NCBI GenBank assembly: GCA_900313405.1
Contig: OMQY01000052.1
Span: 1-6,124 of the forward strand
Direction: 5' to 3'
Source: an uncultured Eubacteriales bacterium
GTDB lineage: Bacteria; Bacillota_A; Clostridia; Saccharofermentanales; Saccharofermentanaceae
Length of the DNA stretch: 6,124 nt
Shown here: positions 1 to 5,809 of the stretch, in pieces
Numbering within the stretch: the stretch's first letter is position 1
How the letters are laid out: each line of letters opens with the position of its first letter
Notes under the pieces: model-generated
Database searches by the model: none
What the model was told of the DNA's origin: nothing
What the model saw: only the letters and a program-made list of their open reading frames with translations
Program-made: the position numbers and the translations under genes

Positions 1-324
1 AGCCGTTCCTTCTACACCGTGTATCACGGGAACTCCGACGCTGCCGCCTATCTCTGAATTGAAATACCTGGCGGTAATGCACGGAACTGCTATTACATCG
101 ACTCCGGCCGCATCGAGCTTAGAAGCCATCTCAAGCATGGCAGGCAACGGAGAATCGGAAGACTCACCAAGGATATAAGCTGTCCTGTCGGGAACCGAAG
201 GCGAGCTGAATACGATCATGTCCGGATGGTCCTGGTCGCGCGAAGCATCGGTCATACTCACGACCTTCTTCATGTATACGACCGTTGCCATCGGTCCCAA
301 TCCTCCGATAACACCGATGCTCAT
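1..324 (-). CDS. Aspartate/glutamate racemase family protein, partial (C-terminus beyond window)
   Basis: Only the N-terminal 108 codons are present; the reading frame runs off the left edge. Family members are usually about 230 residues. Visible family features are the N-terminal GGLGPMAT loop (residues 7-14), the SPSVPDRTAYIL segment (41-52), and a cysteine at residue 82 in the position of the first catalytic cysteine. These enzymes interconvert L- and D-Asp or D-Glu without a cofactor, using two cysteines; the second lies outside the window. Oddly, the normally CNTAH active-site motif reads CITAR here (82-86), so the Asn and His are replaced while Cys is kept. Substrate or activity may therefore differ. 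The ATG overlaps the stop of the upstream transglutaminase-like gene as TGATG. A GGAGG (335-339, reverse strand) lies 10 nt before it, so translational coupling is likely. Family assignment is firm; substrate is unknown. Confidence 0.85.
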   Translation of the reverse strand, partial: MSIGVIGGLGPMATVVYMKKVVSMTDASRDQDHPDMIVFSSPSVPDRTAYILGESSDSPLPAMLEMASKLDAAGVDVIAVPCITARYFNSEIGGSVGVPVIHGVEGTA

Positions 325-1631
325 CAGGCCTCATCCTCCGGAGGTGTATAAGTGAAGTTATAGAAGTTAAGATACCTCTGAACTGATTCCGTAGCCCTGT
401 CGGGAAGCTCATCAGCAACAGGATCGAACCTGTGAGAACCGTCCAGTTCATCGTCGGTCCTCATGAACCAGTAGCCGTCATGGCTCGATGACGGTGTCGC
501 ATCGCAGTGATACCATGCTCCGTCAAGATATACGAGATTCCAGAAGTGCTGTGAATTATAGGCAGGATTACGGTGCACCGTGAGATTCGGGATGCCGGCG
601 ACATCGAGCAATGCCCTGCAGCAGGCATAGTATGTATAGCAGTCACCTCTCAAAGTGGTAAAGCCTTCATTGGCACCGGCAGTCCAGTGTGTCTTGATGG
701 AATCGCCGACATAGTGGATGTAGTTACGGGCCCACCAGAAGATCTTCATTGCCTTCTCGACGTCGCTCATATCATCCGTTGTTATCTCGTCCAATACTTC
801 CTGCGCCATCGCATATATCTCTTCTTCACGGACATACCCCTCCGGCTTGGTCGTTAGAGTGATATATGCCGTTACGGTATTGGTATTGCCGTATTCATCA
901 GTAGCCGTATAGTAGATCGGATAAGTTCCGTCCTCGTCCAAGACGACATTACTCGTATCGATCGAGAACTCCGGAGAATCGTCATAATCATCGCTGACCG
1001 TAACACCGTCTCTGTAGGAGATAGGATCACCGATATAGTATTCCAGATCGTGAGTGCCGCTTATGACAGGCGCAGTGTGGTCATCCGTCAGATAGAAAGG
1101 AACATGAACGATAGTGAAGTTACCGTAGTTGTCCGTAAGCTTAACAGGTACAAGTGTCTCGCCGCCTGTGCTGATATCAGGCTCTTCATCGTAGTATTCG
1201 ATCGAGACTCCGTGCATGTCATAAGCATCGGTGATGCAGTCCTCGGCAGGCGGCAGCCATTCCGTATATGTATACTGAGGCACTGCCACGCCTGTCGGCG
1301 GAGTTGTGTCGACTATATTGAGAACGACTTTCTCATCGAACTTCCATATCCTGATGGTAAGTTCATAAGATGCCGGGACAGTCGTGTCAATGGCATCTAC
1401 ATCAGTAACGAAATGTGTCTTCGGGAAGACCTCCGTAAAGAACAGGTCGAGCGAGATATCGTCCCCGCATTCGATCGTCGCTTCATGTATTATCTTGGAC
1501 TTCTGGATCTTGATATGGCGGTCGAGAAGATATGCGTCGAGCGCAAGAAGAGCCAGTGCTGCAAATACCAGTATCAGCTTGAATATGAGCTTACGCTTGC
1601 TTCTTTTCTTTCCTTTTCCTTTACCGCTCAC
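324..1631 (-). CDS. Membrane-anchored Ig-like/transglutaminase-domain protein
   Basis: A 435-residue surface protein. The N-terminus is very basic (residues 2-14), followed by one hydrophobic segment (about 15-36) that acts as a signal anchor, so the rest should face outside. Residues about 50-185 look like beta-rich Ig-like repeats. Residues 187-260 (starting APVISG, ending in the TATDEYGNTNTVTAYITL strand pair) resemble the DUF5011/HYR-type Ig-like domain. Residues about 265-385 form a transglutaminase-like core with an intact triad: Cys331 in GDCYTYY, His362 in HFWNLV and Asp377 in CDATP. Such bacterial proteins may be proteases, amidases or cross-linkers; the substrate cannot be told here. 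The start is GTG, supported by GGAGG (1641-1645, reverse strand) with a 9-nt spacer. It lies 46 bp after purF and overlaps the racemase gene downstream. A candidate internal promoter precedes it. The domain call is firm; the function is inferred. Confidence 0.88.
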   Translation of the reverse strand: MSGKGKGKKRSKRKLIFKLILVFAALALLALDAYLLDRHIKIQKSKIIHEATIECGDDISLDLFFTEVFPKTHFVTDVDAIDTTVPASYELTIRIWKFDEKVVLNIVDTTPPTGVAVPQYTYTEWLPPAEDCITDAYDMHGVSIEYYDEEPDISTGGETLVPVKLTDNYGNFTIVHVPFYLTDDHTAPVISGTHDLEYYIGDPISYRDGVTVSDDYDDSPEFSIDTSNVVLDEDGTYPIYYTATDEYGNTNTVTAYITLTTKPEGYVREEEIYAMAQEVLDEITTDDMSDVEKAMKIFWWARNYIHYVGDSIKTHWTAGANEGFTTLRGDCYTYYACCRALLDVAGIPNLTVHRNPAYNSQHFWNLVYLDGAWYHCDATPSSSHDGYWFMRTDDELDGSHRFDPVADELPDRATESVQRYLNFYNFTYTPPEDEA

Positions 1632-1661
1632 CTGAGACGACCTCCGTAACCGTCACTTTGA

Positions 1662-1689
1662 ATTGTAGCACAACGCCTTATTTTTCCAA
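1662..1689 (-). promoter_or_regulatory. Candidate internal promoter for the transglutaminase-like gene
   Basis: On the minus strand, TTGGAA (1684-1689) is followed after 16 nt by TACAAT (1662-1667). A TGC just before the hexamer makes an extended -10. The -35 overlaps the last codons of purF. Transcription would start near 1655, giving a leader of about 24 nt that contains the GGAGG at 1641-1645. The -10 region closely resembles that of the lipoprotein gene (TGTGCTATAATT against TGTGCTACAATT). It is predicted by pattern only. Confidence 0.5.
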
Positions 1690-3102
1690 ATCCGACGCAT
1701 CCGTCTCCATCAGGTCGATCCCGGTCTCGATATTCGGATAGTTCCCGGTGAAGCATGCATCACAGAACTTGTGCCCTTCTTCATCCAGCATCTGTCCGAG
1801 AGATCCGACCTCGAGATAACCCAAAGAATCGGCTCCGATAATATCAGATATCTCGGGAATAGTGTGCTGACATGCGATCAGCGAACTGCAGGACGGTACG
1901 TCTGTTCCGTAATAACAGGGATGCATAAACGGCGGAGATGATATCCTGACATGGACCTCTGTAGCGCCGGCATTCCTGAGCATCCTGACGATACCGGCAA
2001 TAGTCGTTCCGCGGACGATCGAATCATCGATCATGATGACTCTCTTCCCCTTTACGGCCGACTCGATCGGATTGAGCTTGATCCTTACCGCCTGTTGCCT
2101 TAGTGCCTGTGACGGCTTGATGAATGTCCTGCCTATATAATTATTCTTCACGAATCCTTTTACATAAGGGATCCCCGACTCAAGGCTGTAGCCTAAGGCG
2201 GCATCAAGGCCGGATTCAGGCACTCCGATAACGATATCCGCTTCTACCGGATGCTGCCTCGCCAGAAGCCTTCCCGCCCTGATCCTCGACTCATATACAC
2301 TTATGCCGTCCATCACACTGTCAGGCCTTGCAAAATATATATATTCGAAAACGCACTTGGCGCACTTACGCTTCTCTACATGATCGCATCTGATACCGTC
2401 ACGGTCGACTATGATGATCTCACCGGGCTCTACATCACGTACATACTCGGCTCCTGCCGCATTAAGGGCACATGTCTCCGATGCGAACACGACCGCATCG
2501 CCGATCCGCCCCATTACAAGTGGCTTAAGCCCGTATGGGTCGCGGCAGGCGATCAGTTTCCTCGGGCTCATGACGAGGAGAGCATAGCCTCCTTCGATCA
2601 TCCCCATAACCTCTTTGACGGCTGCCTCTACCGAAGGCACACCCGATCTCACCTTGGCAAGAAGATAAGCTATGACCTCAGAATCGACGGTCGTATGGAA
2701 GATCGCACCCTCATCTTCGAGTCTGCGTCTTAATGATATACAGTTAGTGAGATTACCGTTATGAGCGATCGACAATGTTCCCTTTACATACCTGTTAACA
2801 AGAGGCTGGGCATTCTCTCTTACGCTTCCGCCTGTGGTCGAATATCTTACATGCCCTATTGCCATATCACCCTTAAGGCCCGCGAGTTTATCCCCCGTGA
2901 ATACATCACTTACAAGTCCCATTTCCTTGTAGCAGCTGATGGAGCCGTTATCGTTAATGGCAATACCTGCGCTCTCCTGCCCTCTGTGCTGAAGAGCATA
3001 AAGGCCATAATATACCAGCGATGAAGTCTGATCTGCATCGCTGCCGTATATGCCGAATACGCCGCATTCTTCATGTAAGCCGTCAAACATTGACTTGACC
3101 AT
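1678..3102 (-). CDS. purF: Amidophosphoribosyltransferase (glutamine PRPP amidotransferase), [4Fe-4S] type
   Basis: This cytoplasmic enzyme catalyses the first committed step of purine synthesis: PRPP plus glutamine gives 5-phosphoribosylamine. At 474 residues it has full family length. The N-terminal Ntn glutaminase domain starts at Cys13 (EECGVFGIYG) after a 12-residue propeptide that would be cleaved to free the nucleophile. The QHRGQESAG (38-46), HVRYSTTG (84-91) and HNGNL (114-118) motifs are intact. The PRTase domain has the PRPP loop VIMIDDSIVRGTT (355-367). Cys250 (CVFEYIYFARPDS), Cys396 (HPCYYGTD), Cys447 and Cys450 (CDAC) match the iron-sulphur ligands of the Bacillus subtilis enzyme, so this is the oxygen-sensitive clustered class. 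The ATG at 3102 gives a propeptide of normal length; an ATG at 3090 (Met5) is an alternative. No other purine genes are adjacent, and no obvious PurR box is visible upstream. Confidence 0.97.
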   Translation of the reverse strand: MVKSMFDGLHEECGVFGIYGSDADQTSSLVYYGLYALQHRGQESAGIAINDNGSISCYKEMGLVSDVFTGDKLAGLKGDMAIGHVRYSTTGGSVRENAQPLVNRYVKGTLSIAHNGNLTNCISLRRRLEDEGAIFHTTVDSEVIAYLLAKVRSGVPSVEAAVKEVMGMIEGGYALLVMSPRKLIACRDPYGLKPLVMGRIGDAVVFASETCALNAAGAEYVRDVEPGEIIIVDRDGIRCDHVEKRKCAKCVFEYIYFARPDSVMDGISVYESRIRAGRLLARQHPVEADIVIGVPESGLDAALGYSLESGIPYVKGFVKNNYIGRTFIKPSQALRQQAVRIKLNPIESAVKGKRVIMIDDSIVRGTTIAGIVRMLRNAGATEVHVRISSPPFMHPCYYGTDVPSCSSLIACQHTIPEISDIIGADSLGYLEVGSLGQMLDEEGHKFCDACFTGNYPNIETGIDLMETDASDLEK

Positions 3103-3123
3103 CCTCTCTTACCCCGCATTATG

Positions 3124-3132
3124 ATTCTATCA
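3124..3132 (-). promoter_or_regulatory. purF: Candidate extended -10 for purF
   Basis: On the minus strand the sequence TGATAGAAT forms an extended -10 (TGn plus TAGAAT at 3124-3129). The start would be near 3117, about 14 nt before the ATG. No convincing -35 is found at 16-18 nt, so this is a weak call. The upstream leader is too short to hold a purine riboswitch. Confidence 0.3.
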
Positions 3133-3174
3133 TTTACATGTTTTACCGCTACTTATTCTTACAAGGTAAATAAA

Positions 3175-3188
3175 ACAGTATTTACTGT
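3175..3188. promoter_or_regulatory. Perfect palindrome in the purF/radical-SAM divergent region; possible operator
   Basis: ACAGTA-TT-TACTGT is an exact 6-2-6 inverted repeat between two divergent genes, 72 bp before purF and 43 bp before the radical-SAM gene. Size and position suit a dimeric regulator, but it matches no operator consensus I can name with confidence. There is no T-run after it, so it is not a terminator. Confidence 0.4.
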
Positions 3189-3219
3189 CGATACAGCCCC
3201 CTTTTTTGGATAAGTTGCG

Positions 3220-3225
3220 TATAAT
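3220..3225 (+). promoter_or_regulatory. Candidate -10 for the radical-SAM gene, implying a leaderless or near-leaderless mRNA
   Basis: A perfect TATAAT ends only 6 nt before the ATG at 3232. If used, transcription would start at or within a base or two of the ATG. No good -35 is visible at 16-18 nt upstream. The only Shine-Dalgarno-like bases, AGGA at 3227-3230, sit 1 nt from the ATG, too close to act normally. Confidence 0.35.
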
Positions 3226-3231
3226 CAGGAC

Positions 3232-4158
3232 ATGGATGATAACGAGTTACTTGATCTGTACAGACATTGCACACTCTGTCCGCGTAGATGCGGTGCAGAC
3301 AGGACACAGGAAGGGAGATCCGGCATATGCGGCGCCGGATGTATTCCTTCTGTCAATCTTTCCATGCTCCATCACGGTGAAGAACCGGTATTAAGCGGCA
3401 GTCGGGGCTGCGGTGCGGTCTTCTTCGAAGGGTGTTCCCTCGGATGCATCTTCTGTCAGAACTACGGCATCTCGCACGGGCATGTAAAGGCCTCACATGA
3501 GATGAGCGTCGATCGGCTTGCCGATCTGTTTGTCAGTCTTCAGGAACAGGGTGCACACAACATCGATCTGGTCACGCCCATGCACTTCGCTCCGTCGATC
3601 GCGAAGGCACTGGAGCTCGCACGCGCGAACGGACTTTCCATCCCGGTTATCGTCAACACCGGCGGCTACGATCTGCCTGAGACGCTGAAGATCCTGGACG
3701 GACTGGTCGATATCTACATGCCGGATCTTAAGTTCTTCTCATCTTCACTGTCATCGGAAACATGCCATGCAGCCGATTATTTTGAGCGGACATGCGAAGC
3801 GCTGGACGAGATGTACAGGCAGACCGGACCGGTCGTTCTCGGCGAAGACGGTCTCTTGCTTCGCGGTATGGTGATAAGGCATCTGATGCTGCCCGGGAAG
3901 CTTTTCGACACAAAGAAAGTGCTCGACTACATAGCCGAGCACTTCGGTACCAATGTCTATATAAGTCTGATGTCACAGTATACTCCGATGCCTTCACTGC
4001 CCGGATCGGCCCCGTCCTACCTTAAGAGAACGATATCGGCCGACTATTACGATGCGGCTGTCCGGCACCTCGAACTCATCCTGCCCGACCTCGACCGTGT
4101 ATTTATCCAGGATCGCGGCTCCATAGGCGACGAGATGATCCCTGACTTCAGATCTTAA
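3232..4158 (+). CDS. Radical SAM protein, PflX-like (COG1313 type)
   Basis: A 308-residue protein with the radical-SAM motif CSLGCIFC (Cys68, Cys72, Cys75; CxxxCxxC), which binds the [4Fe-4S] cluster that cleaves S-adenosylmethionine. It sits in the FFEGCSLGCIFCQNYGIS context typical of PflX-type proteins, named for similarity to pyruvate formate-lyase activase. The Cys-rich N-terminus (Cys13, Cys16, Cys20, Cys33, Cys37 in CTLCPRRCGADR and GICGAGC) is also typical of this group and may hold another metal site. No pyruvate formate-lyase or other glycyl-radical enzyme lies nearby, so a role as its activase is not supported here; the family's substrate is unsettled. The ATG at 3232 is the only usable start: an in-frame stop lies at 3211-3213, and the conserved cysteines begin at residue 13. 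It converges on trxA with 7 bp between stops and no visible terminator. Confidence 0.88.
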   Translation: MDDNELLDLYRHCTLCPRRCGADRTQEGRSGICGAGCIPSVNLSMLHHGEEPVLSGSRGCGAVFFEGCSLGCIFCQNYGISHGHVKASHEMSVDRLADLFVSLQEQGAHNIDLVTPMHFAPSIAKALELARANGLSIPVIVNTGGYDLPETLKILDGLVDIYMPDLKFFSSSLSSETCHAADYFERTCEALDEMYRQTGPVVLGEDGLLLRGMVIRHLMLPGKLFDTKKVLDYIAEHFGTNVYISLMSQYTPMPSLPGSAPSYLKRTISADYYDAAVRHLELILPDLDRVFIQDRGSIGDEMIPDFRS

Positions 4159-4165
4159 CCGGCTC

Positions 4166-4486
4166 TCAGAGATTCGCGTCTACGAACTGCTCGATCGCCT
4201 TCTGCGGGCGAAGTCCGACGAACTGATCAACGACCTCTCCGTTCTTGAAGAGCTTAACTGCGGGAATGCCCTCAACACCATACTCGATAGCCAGCGGAGC
4301 ATTGTCATCGACGTTTACTTTGGCAACTGCTATCTTGCCTTCGTAGCTGTCGGCAACGGCTGCTATCGAGGGGCCGAGCATCTTGCACGGAGCGCACCAG
4401 GGAGCCCAGAAATCAACCAGCACGGGAAGTTCAGACTTAAGGACCACATCTTCAAAATTATCAACATTTACATTAATCTCAGCCAC
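4166..4486 (-). CDS. trxA: Thioredoxin, WCAPC active site
   Basis: A 106-residue cytoplasmic dithiol-disulphide oxidoreductase with one thioredoxin fold. The active site is WCAPC (Cys31 and Cys34), with alanine in place of the usual glycine of WCGPC. FWAPWCAPCKMLGP and the cis-proline segment GIPAVKLFKNGE (Pro75) are clear. An ATG at 4501 would give 111 residues, but the GTG at 4486 is the better start. A perfect GGAGG (4495-4499, reverse strand) lies 8 nt before the GTG and would fall inside the coding region if the ATG were used. The shorter form also matches usual thioredoxin length. No thioredoxin reductase is adjacent. A perfect PerR-like box sits at the predicted start of transcription, suggesting peroxide or metal control. 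The WCAPC variant should shift redox potential somewhat; the family call is certain. Confidence 0.95.
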   Translation of the reverse strand: MAEINVNVDNFEDVVLKSELPVLVDFWAPWCAPCKMLGPSIAAVADSYEGKIAVAKVNVDDNAPLAIEYGVEGIPAVKLFKNGEVVDQFVGLRPQKAIEQFVDANL

Positions 4487-4494
4487 TGTAATGT

Positions 4495-4499
4495 CCTCC
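4495..4499 (-). promoter_or_regulatory. trxA: Ribosome binding site that fixes the trxA start at GTG 4486
   Basis: GGAGG on the minus strand, with an 8-nt spacer to GTG. It overlaps the alternative ATG at 4501, which itself has no Shine-Dalgarno sequence in range. Confidence 0.8.
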
Positions 4500-4505
4500 A
4501 TTCTT

Positions 4506-4520
4506 TTAGAATCATTCTAA
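4506..4520. promoter_or_regulatory. PerR/Fur-family box at the trxA promoter
   Basis: TTAGAAT-C-ATTCTAA is a perfect 7-1-7 inverted repeat of 15 bp. It has the form of Fur-superfamily operators and differs from the B. subtilis PerR consensus TTATAATNATTATAA at one symmetric position per half. It touches the candidate trxA -10 (TAAAAT, 4520-4525 reverse strand) and covers the expected start near 4513, the geometry of a repressor site. PerR senses peroxide, so trxA may be induced by oxidative stress. Assignment to PerR rather than another Fur-family member is inferred. Confidence 0.65.
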
Positions 4521-4548
4521 TTTTATCACTATAATCCTATAGAGAAAA
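4520..4548 (-). promoter_or_regulatory. trxA: Candidate trxA promoter
   Basis: The minus strand has TAAAAT (4520-4525) 17 nt after TTTTCT (4543-4548). The -10 is fair and the -35 weak. The leader would be about 27 nt. An upstream alternative with an extended -10, TGGTATAAG, also exists on this strand near 4552-4560. Confidence 0.4.
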
Positions 4549-4583
4549 GACCTTATACCACAAATAATACTTAAATGCCTGTG

Positions 4584-4592
4584 TGCTATAAT
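4584..4592 (+). promoter_or_regulatory. Extended -10 promoter of the lipoprotein gene
   Basis: TGC-TATAAT is a perfect extended -10 (hexamer 4587-4592). The -35 region is poor, as extended -10 promoters tolerate. Transcription would start near 4599, giving a leader of about 60 nt to the ATG at 4661. Confidence 0.55.
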
Positions 4593-4660
4593 TATGGCAT
4601 ATATACACAATGATCTTTCCCGGTCCGTAGACATCAATGAGAGGGAGGAACACACGCTTT

Positions 4661-5545
4661 ATGAGAGATCGTATAACTCACATCAAGACACCCAAACAGT
4701 TCCGTATCCTTCCGATAGTATTATCGATCACTATTGCTCTGGCTGCCGCAGGCTGTGCTCTTACAAAGGCAGAAGAGACGACAGCCGATACCGGAGACAG
4801 CACATCGGAAACGATCGCAGTAACTGAACCTCCCCTGCCGACACAGGCCGATGATCCTTCTCCGACACCGGGCATCGAGCCTCAGATATGGAGCCTCCCG
4901 GATGTAGGGGAACTCCCGGACGGTCAATACACGGTATCTATGACTCCGTTCACAGTTGACGGAGAAGACTCGGGAGAGTCCGCCGTCTTTGTTCCCTGGA
5001 CCCAGGTTGAGGTCGATCAGGACTATATCGACAGTCTTAAGATCGGAGATATCATCGAACTTCCTGACGGAGAAGGAAGCGTCACCGTCACAGACCTGAT
5101 CGAAAAAGATATCGGGGAGTCCGTTCTGTACGGGACAACATATACAGGGAAGATCCTCACTATCGATGCCGTGGATTACTGGACTTTCGAACAGACTGAG
5201 TCAGGAACATGGAAACTGTTCGCGATATCGGACACGCCCGTTTATTCCTCTGCCGACCCGATGAGACTTCTGATCTCGCCCGATGTCAGGATCTTCGATG
5301 CCTATCATCCCGGACTGCACGGATGGCCCGAAGGGATGACAAATGATGATATAACCGCCTTTGTCGAATTCCGTGATACATCGTTATCAGAAGGATATGT
5401 GGACAGTATCGAAGCGTTTTTCGAGTATGATGTGGCATTCATATATCAGTACGGCAACGACCTGACACTGGCAACCTATAATTGGACGGTGATCACGGTA
5501 GAAGACAACATGATAACTGAGATCTACTTCTGCTACCACCCGTAA
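4661..5545 (+). CDS. Putative lipoprotein of unknown function
   Basis: A 294-residue protein that I do not recognise. A basic N-terminus is followed by a hydrophobic stretch and a lipobox-like LAAAGC, with Cys32 as the likely lipidated residue, so it should be anchored on the outer face of the membrane. Residues about 35-75 are a low-complexity linker rich in Thr, Glu, Pro, Ser and Asp. The rest is acidic and rich in aromatic residues and beta-strand patterns (for example DYWTFEQTESGTWKLFAI), with no catalytic motif I can name. The start was set at ATG 4661 rather than the in-frame ATG at 4637. GGGAGG (4643-4648) lies upstream of 4661 with a somewhat long 12-nt spacer, whereas 4637 has no ribosome binding site. 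It is a single gene with its own promoter and a strong terminator downstream. A role as substrate-binding, sensor or sporulation-type lipoprotein cannot be distinguished. Confidence 0.8.
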   Translation: MRDRITHIKTPKQFRILPIVLSITIALAAAGCALTKAEETTADTGDSTSETIAVTEPPLPTQADDPSPTPGIEPQIWSLPDVGELPDGQYTVSMTPFTVDGEDSGESAVFVPWTQVEVDQDYIDSLKIGDIIELPDGEGSVTVTDLIEKDIGESVLYGTTYTGKILTIDAVDYWTFEQTESGTWKLFAISDTPVYSSADPMRLLISPDVRIFDAYHPGLHGWPEGMTNDDITAFVEFRDTSLSEGYVDSIEAFFEYDVAFIYQYGNDLTLATYNWTVITVEDNMITEIYFCYHP

Positions 5546-5564
5546 GCTGAATAAGCCTTAAAAC

Positions 5565-5597
5565 AAAACTCCGAAGCCCGCAAGCTTCGGAGTTTTT
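5565..5597. terminator. Bidirectional intrinsic terminator between lipoprotein gene and tRNA-Gly
   Basis: A 13-bp perfect stem (5565-5577 with 5584-5596) with GC-rich core CTCCGAAGC and a 6-nt loop. On the plus strand the T-run is 5593-5597. On the minus strand the stem is followed by TTTTGTTTT. It ends the lipoprotein transcript about 20 nt after its stop, and the tRNA transcript a few bases past its CCA. Confidence 0.92.
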
Positions 5598-5600
5598 AAG

Positions 5601-5675
5601 TGGAGCGGGATACGAGATTCGAACTCGCGACTTTCACCTTGGCAAGGTGACACTCTACCACTGAGTTAATCCCGC
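5601..5675 (-). tRNA. tRNA-Gly (anticodon GCC), CCA encoded
   Basis: All parts fold. The 7-bp acceptor pairs GCGGGAT with ATCCCGC. The D-arm is ACTC/GAGT with loop AGTGGTA. The anticodon stem TCACC/GGTGA has the 7-nt loop TTGCCAA, giving anticodon GCC for GGC and GGU codons. There is a 5-nt variable loop, and the T-arm GCGAG/CTCGT has loop TTCGAAT. The discriminator base is U and the 3' CCA is in the DNA. Total length is 75 nt. It stands alone, with its own promoter upstream and a terminator immediately downstream. Confidence 0.97.
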
Positions 5676-5692
5676 GTCTCAAGTGCTCAAGT

Positions 5693-5721
5693 ATACTATC
5701 GCGGAACCCTTCCCTTGTCAA
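5693..5721 (-). promoter_or_regulatory. SigA-type promoter of tRNA-Gly
   Basis: The minus strand has a perfect TTGACA (5716-5721), a 17-nt spacer and TAGTAT (5693-5698). Transcription would start near 5686, about 11 nt before the tRNA. This is the best-matching promoter in the window. Confidence 0.85.
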
Positions 5722-5751
5722 GAGTTTTTTGAAAATTTGTGAATCGAAATA

Positions 5752-5768
5752 GCAACTTCCACAGTTGC
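5752..5768. repeat. Short inverted repeat between tRNA promoter and tandem array
   Basis: GCAACT-5 nt-AGTTGC is a perfect 6-bp stem. Its CAACT/AGTTG arms resemble the GACAACT sites further right, so it may be a decayed relative of the array, but this is weak. I see nothing else in 5722-5809. Confidence 0.4.
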
Positions 5769-5809
5769 GGGGCATCAGTAGCTCAACACACTCATCAACG
5801 GTTTTATCT

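Noticed and set aside
1050..1649. 199-residue plus-strand reading frame
   Set aside because: It lies opposite the well-supported transglutaminase-like gene, has no domain motif and no ribosome binding site context.
2251..2733. 160-residue plus-strand reading frame
   Set aside because: It is antisense to the conserved purF coding region and has no recognisable features.
3103..3231. Purine riboswitch or PurR box for purF
   Set aside because: The leader is too short, and no CGAA-type PurR box or riboswitch core is visible.
4594..4827. 77-residue reading frame starting just after TATAAT
   Set aside because: It overlaps the lipoprotein gene in another frame, and its ATG would lie upstream of the expected transcription start.
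5601..5675. Mobile element attachment site at the tRNA
   Set aside because: The 3' end of the tRNA faces a terminator and a gene, no duplicate tRNA fragment or integrase is present, and the array lies on the promoter side.
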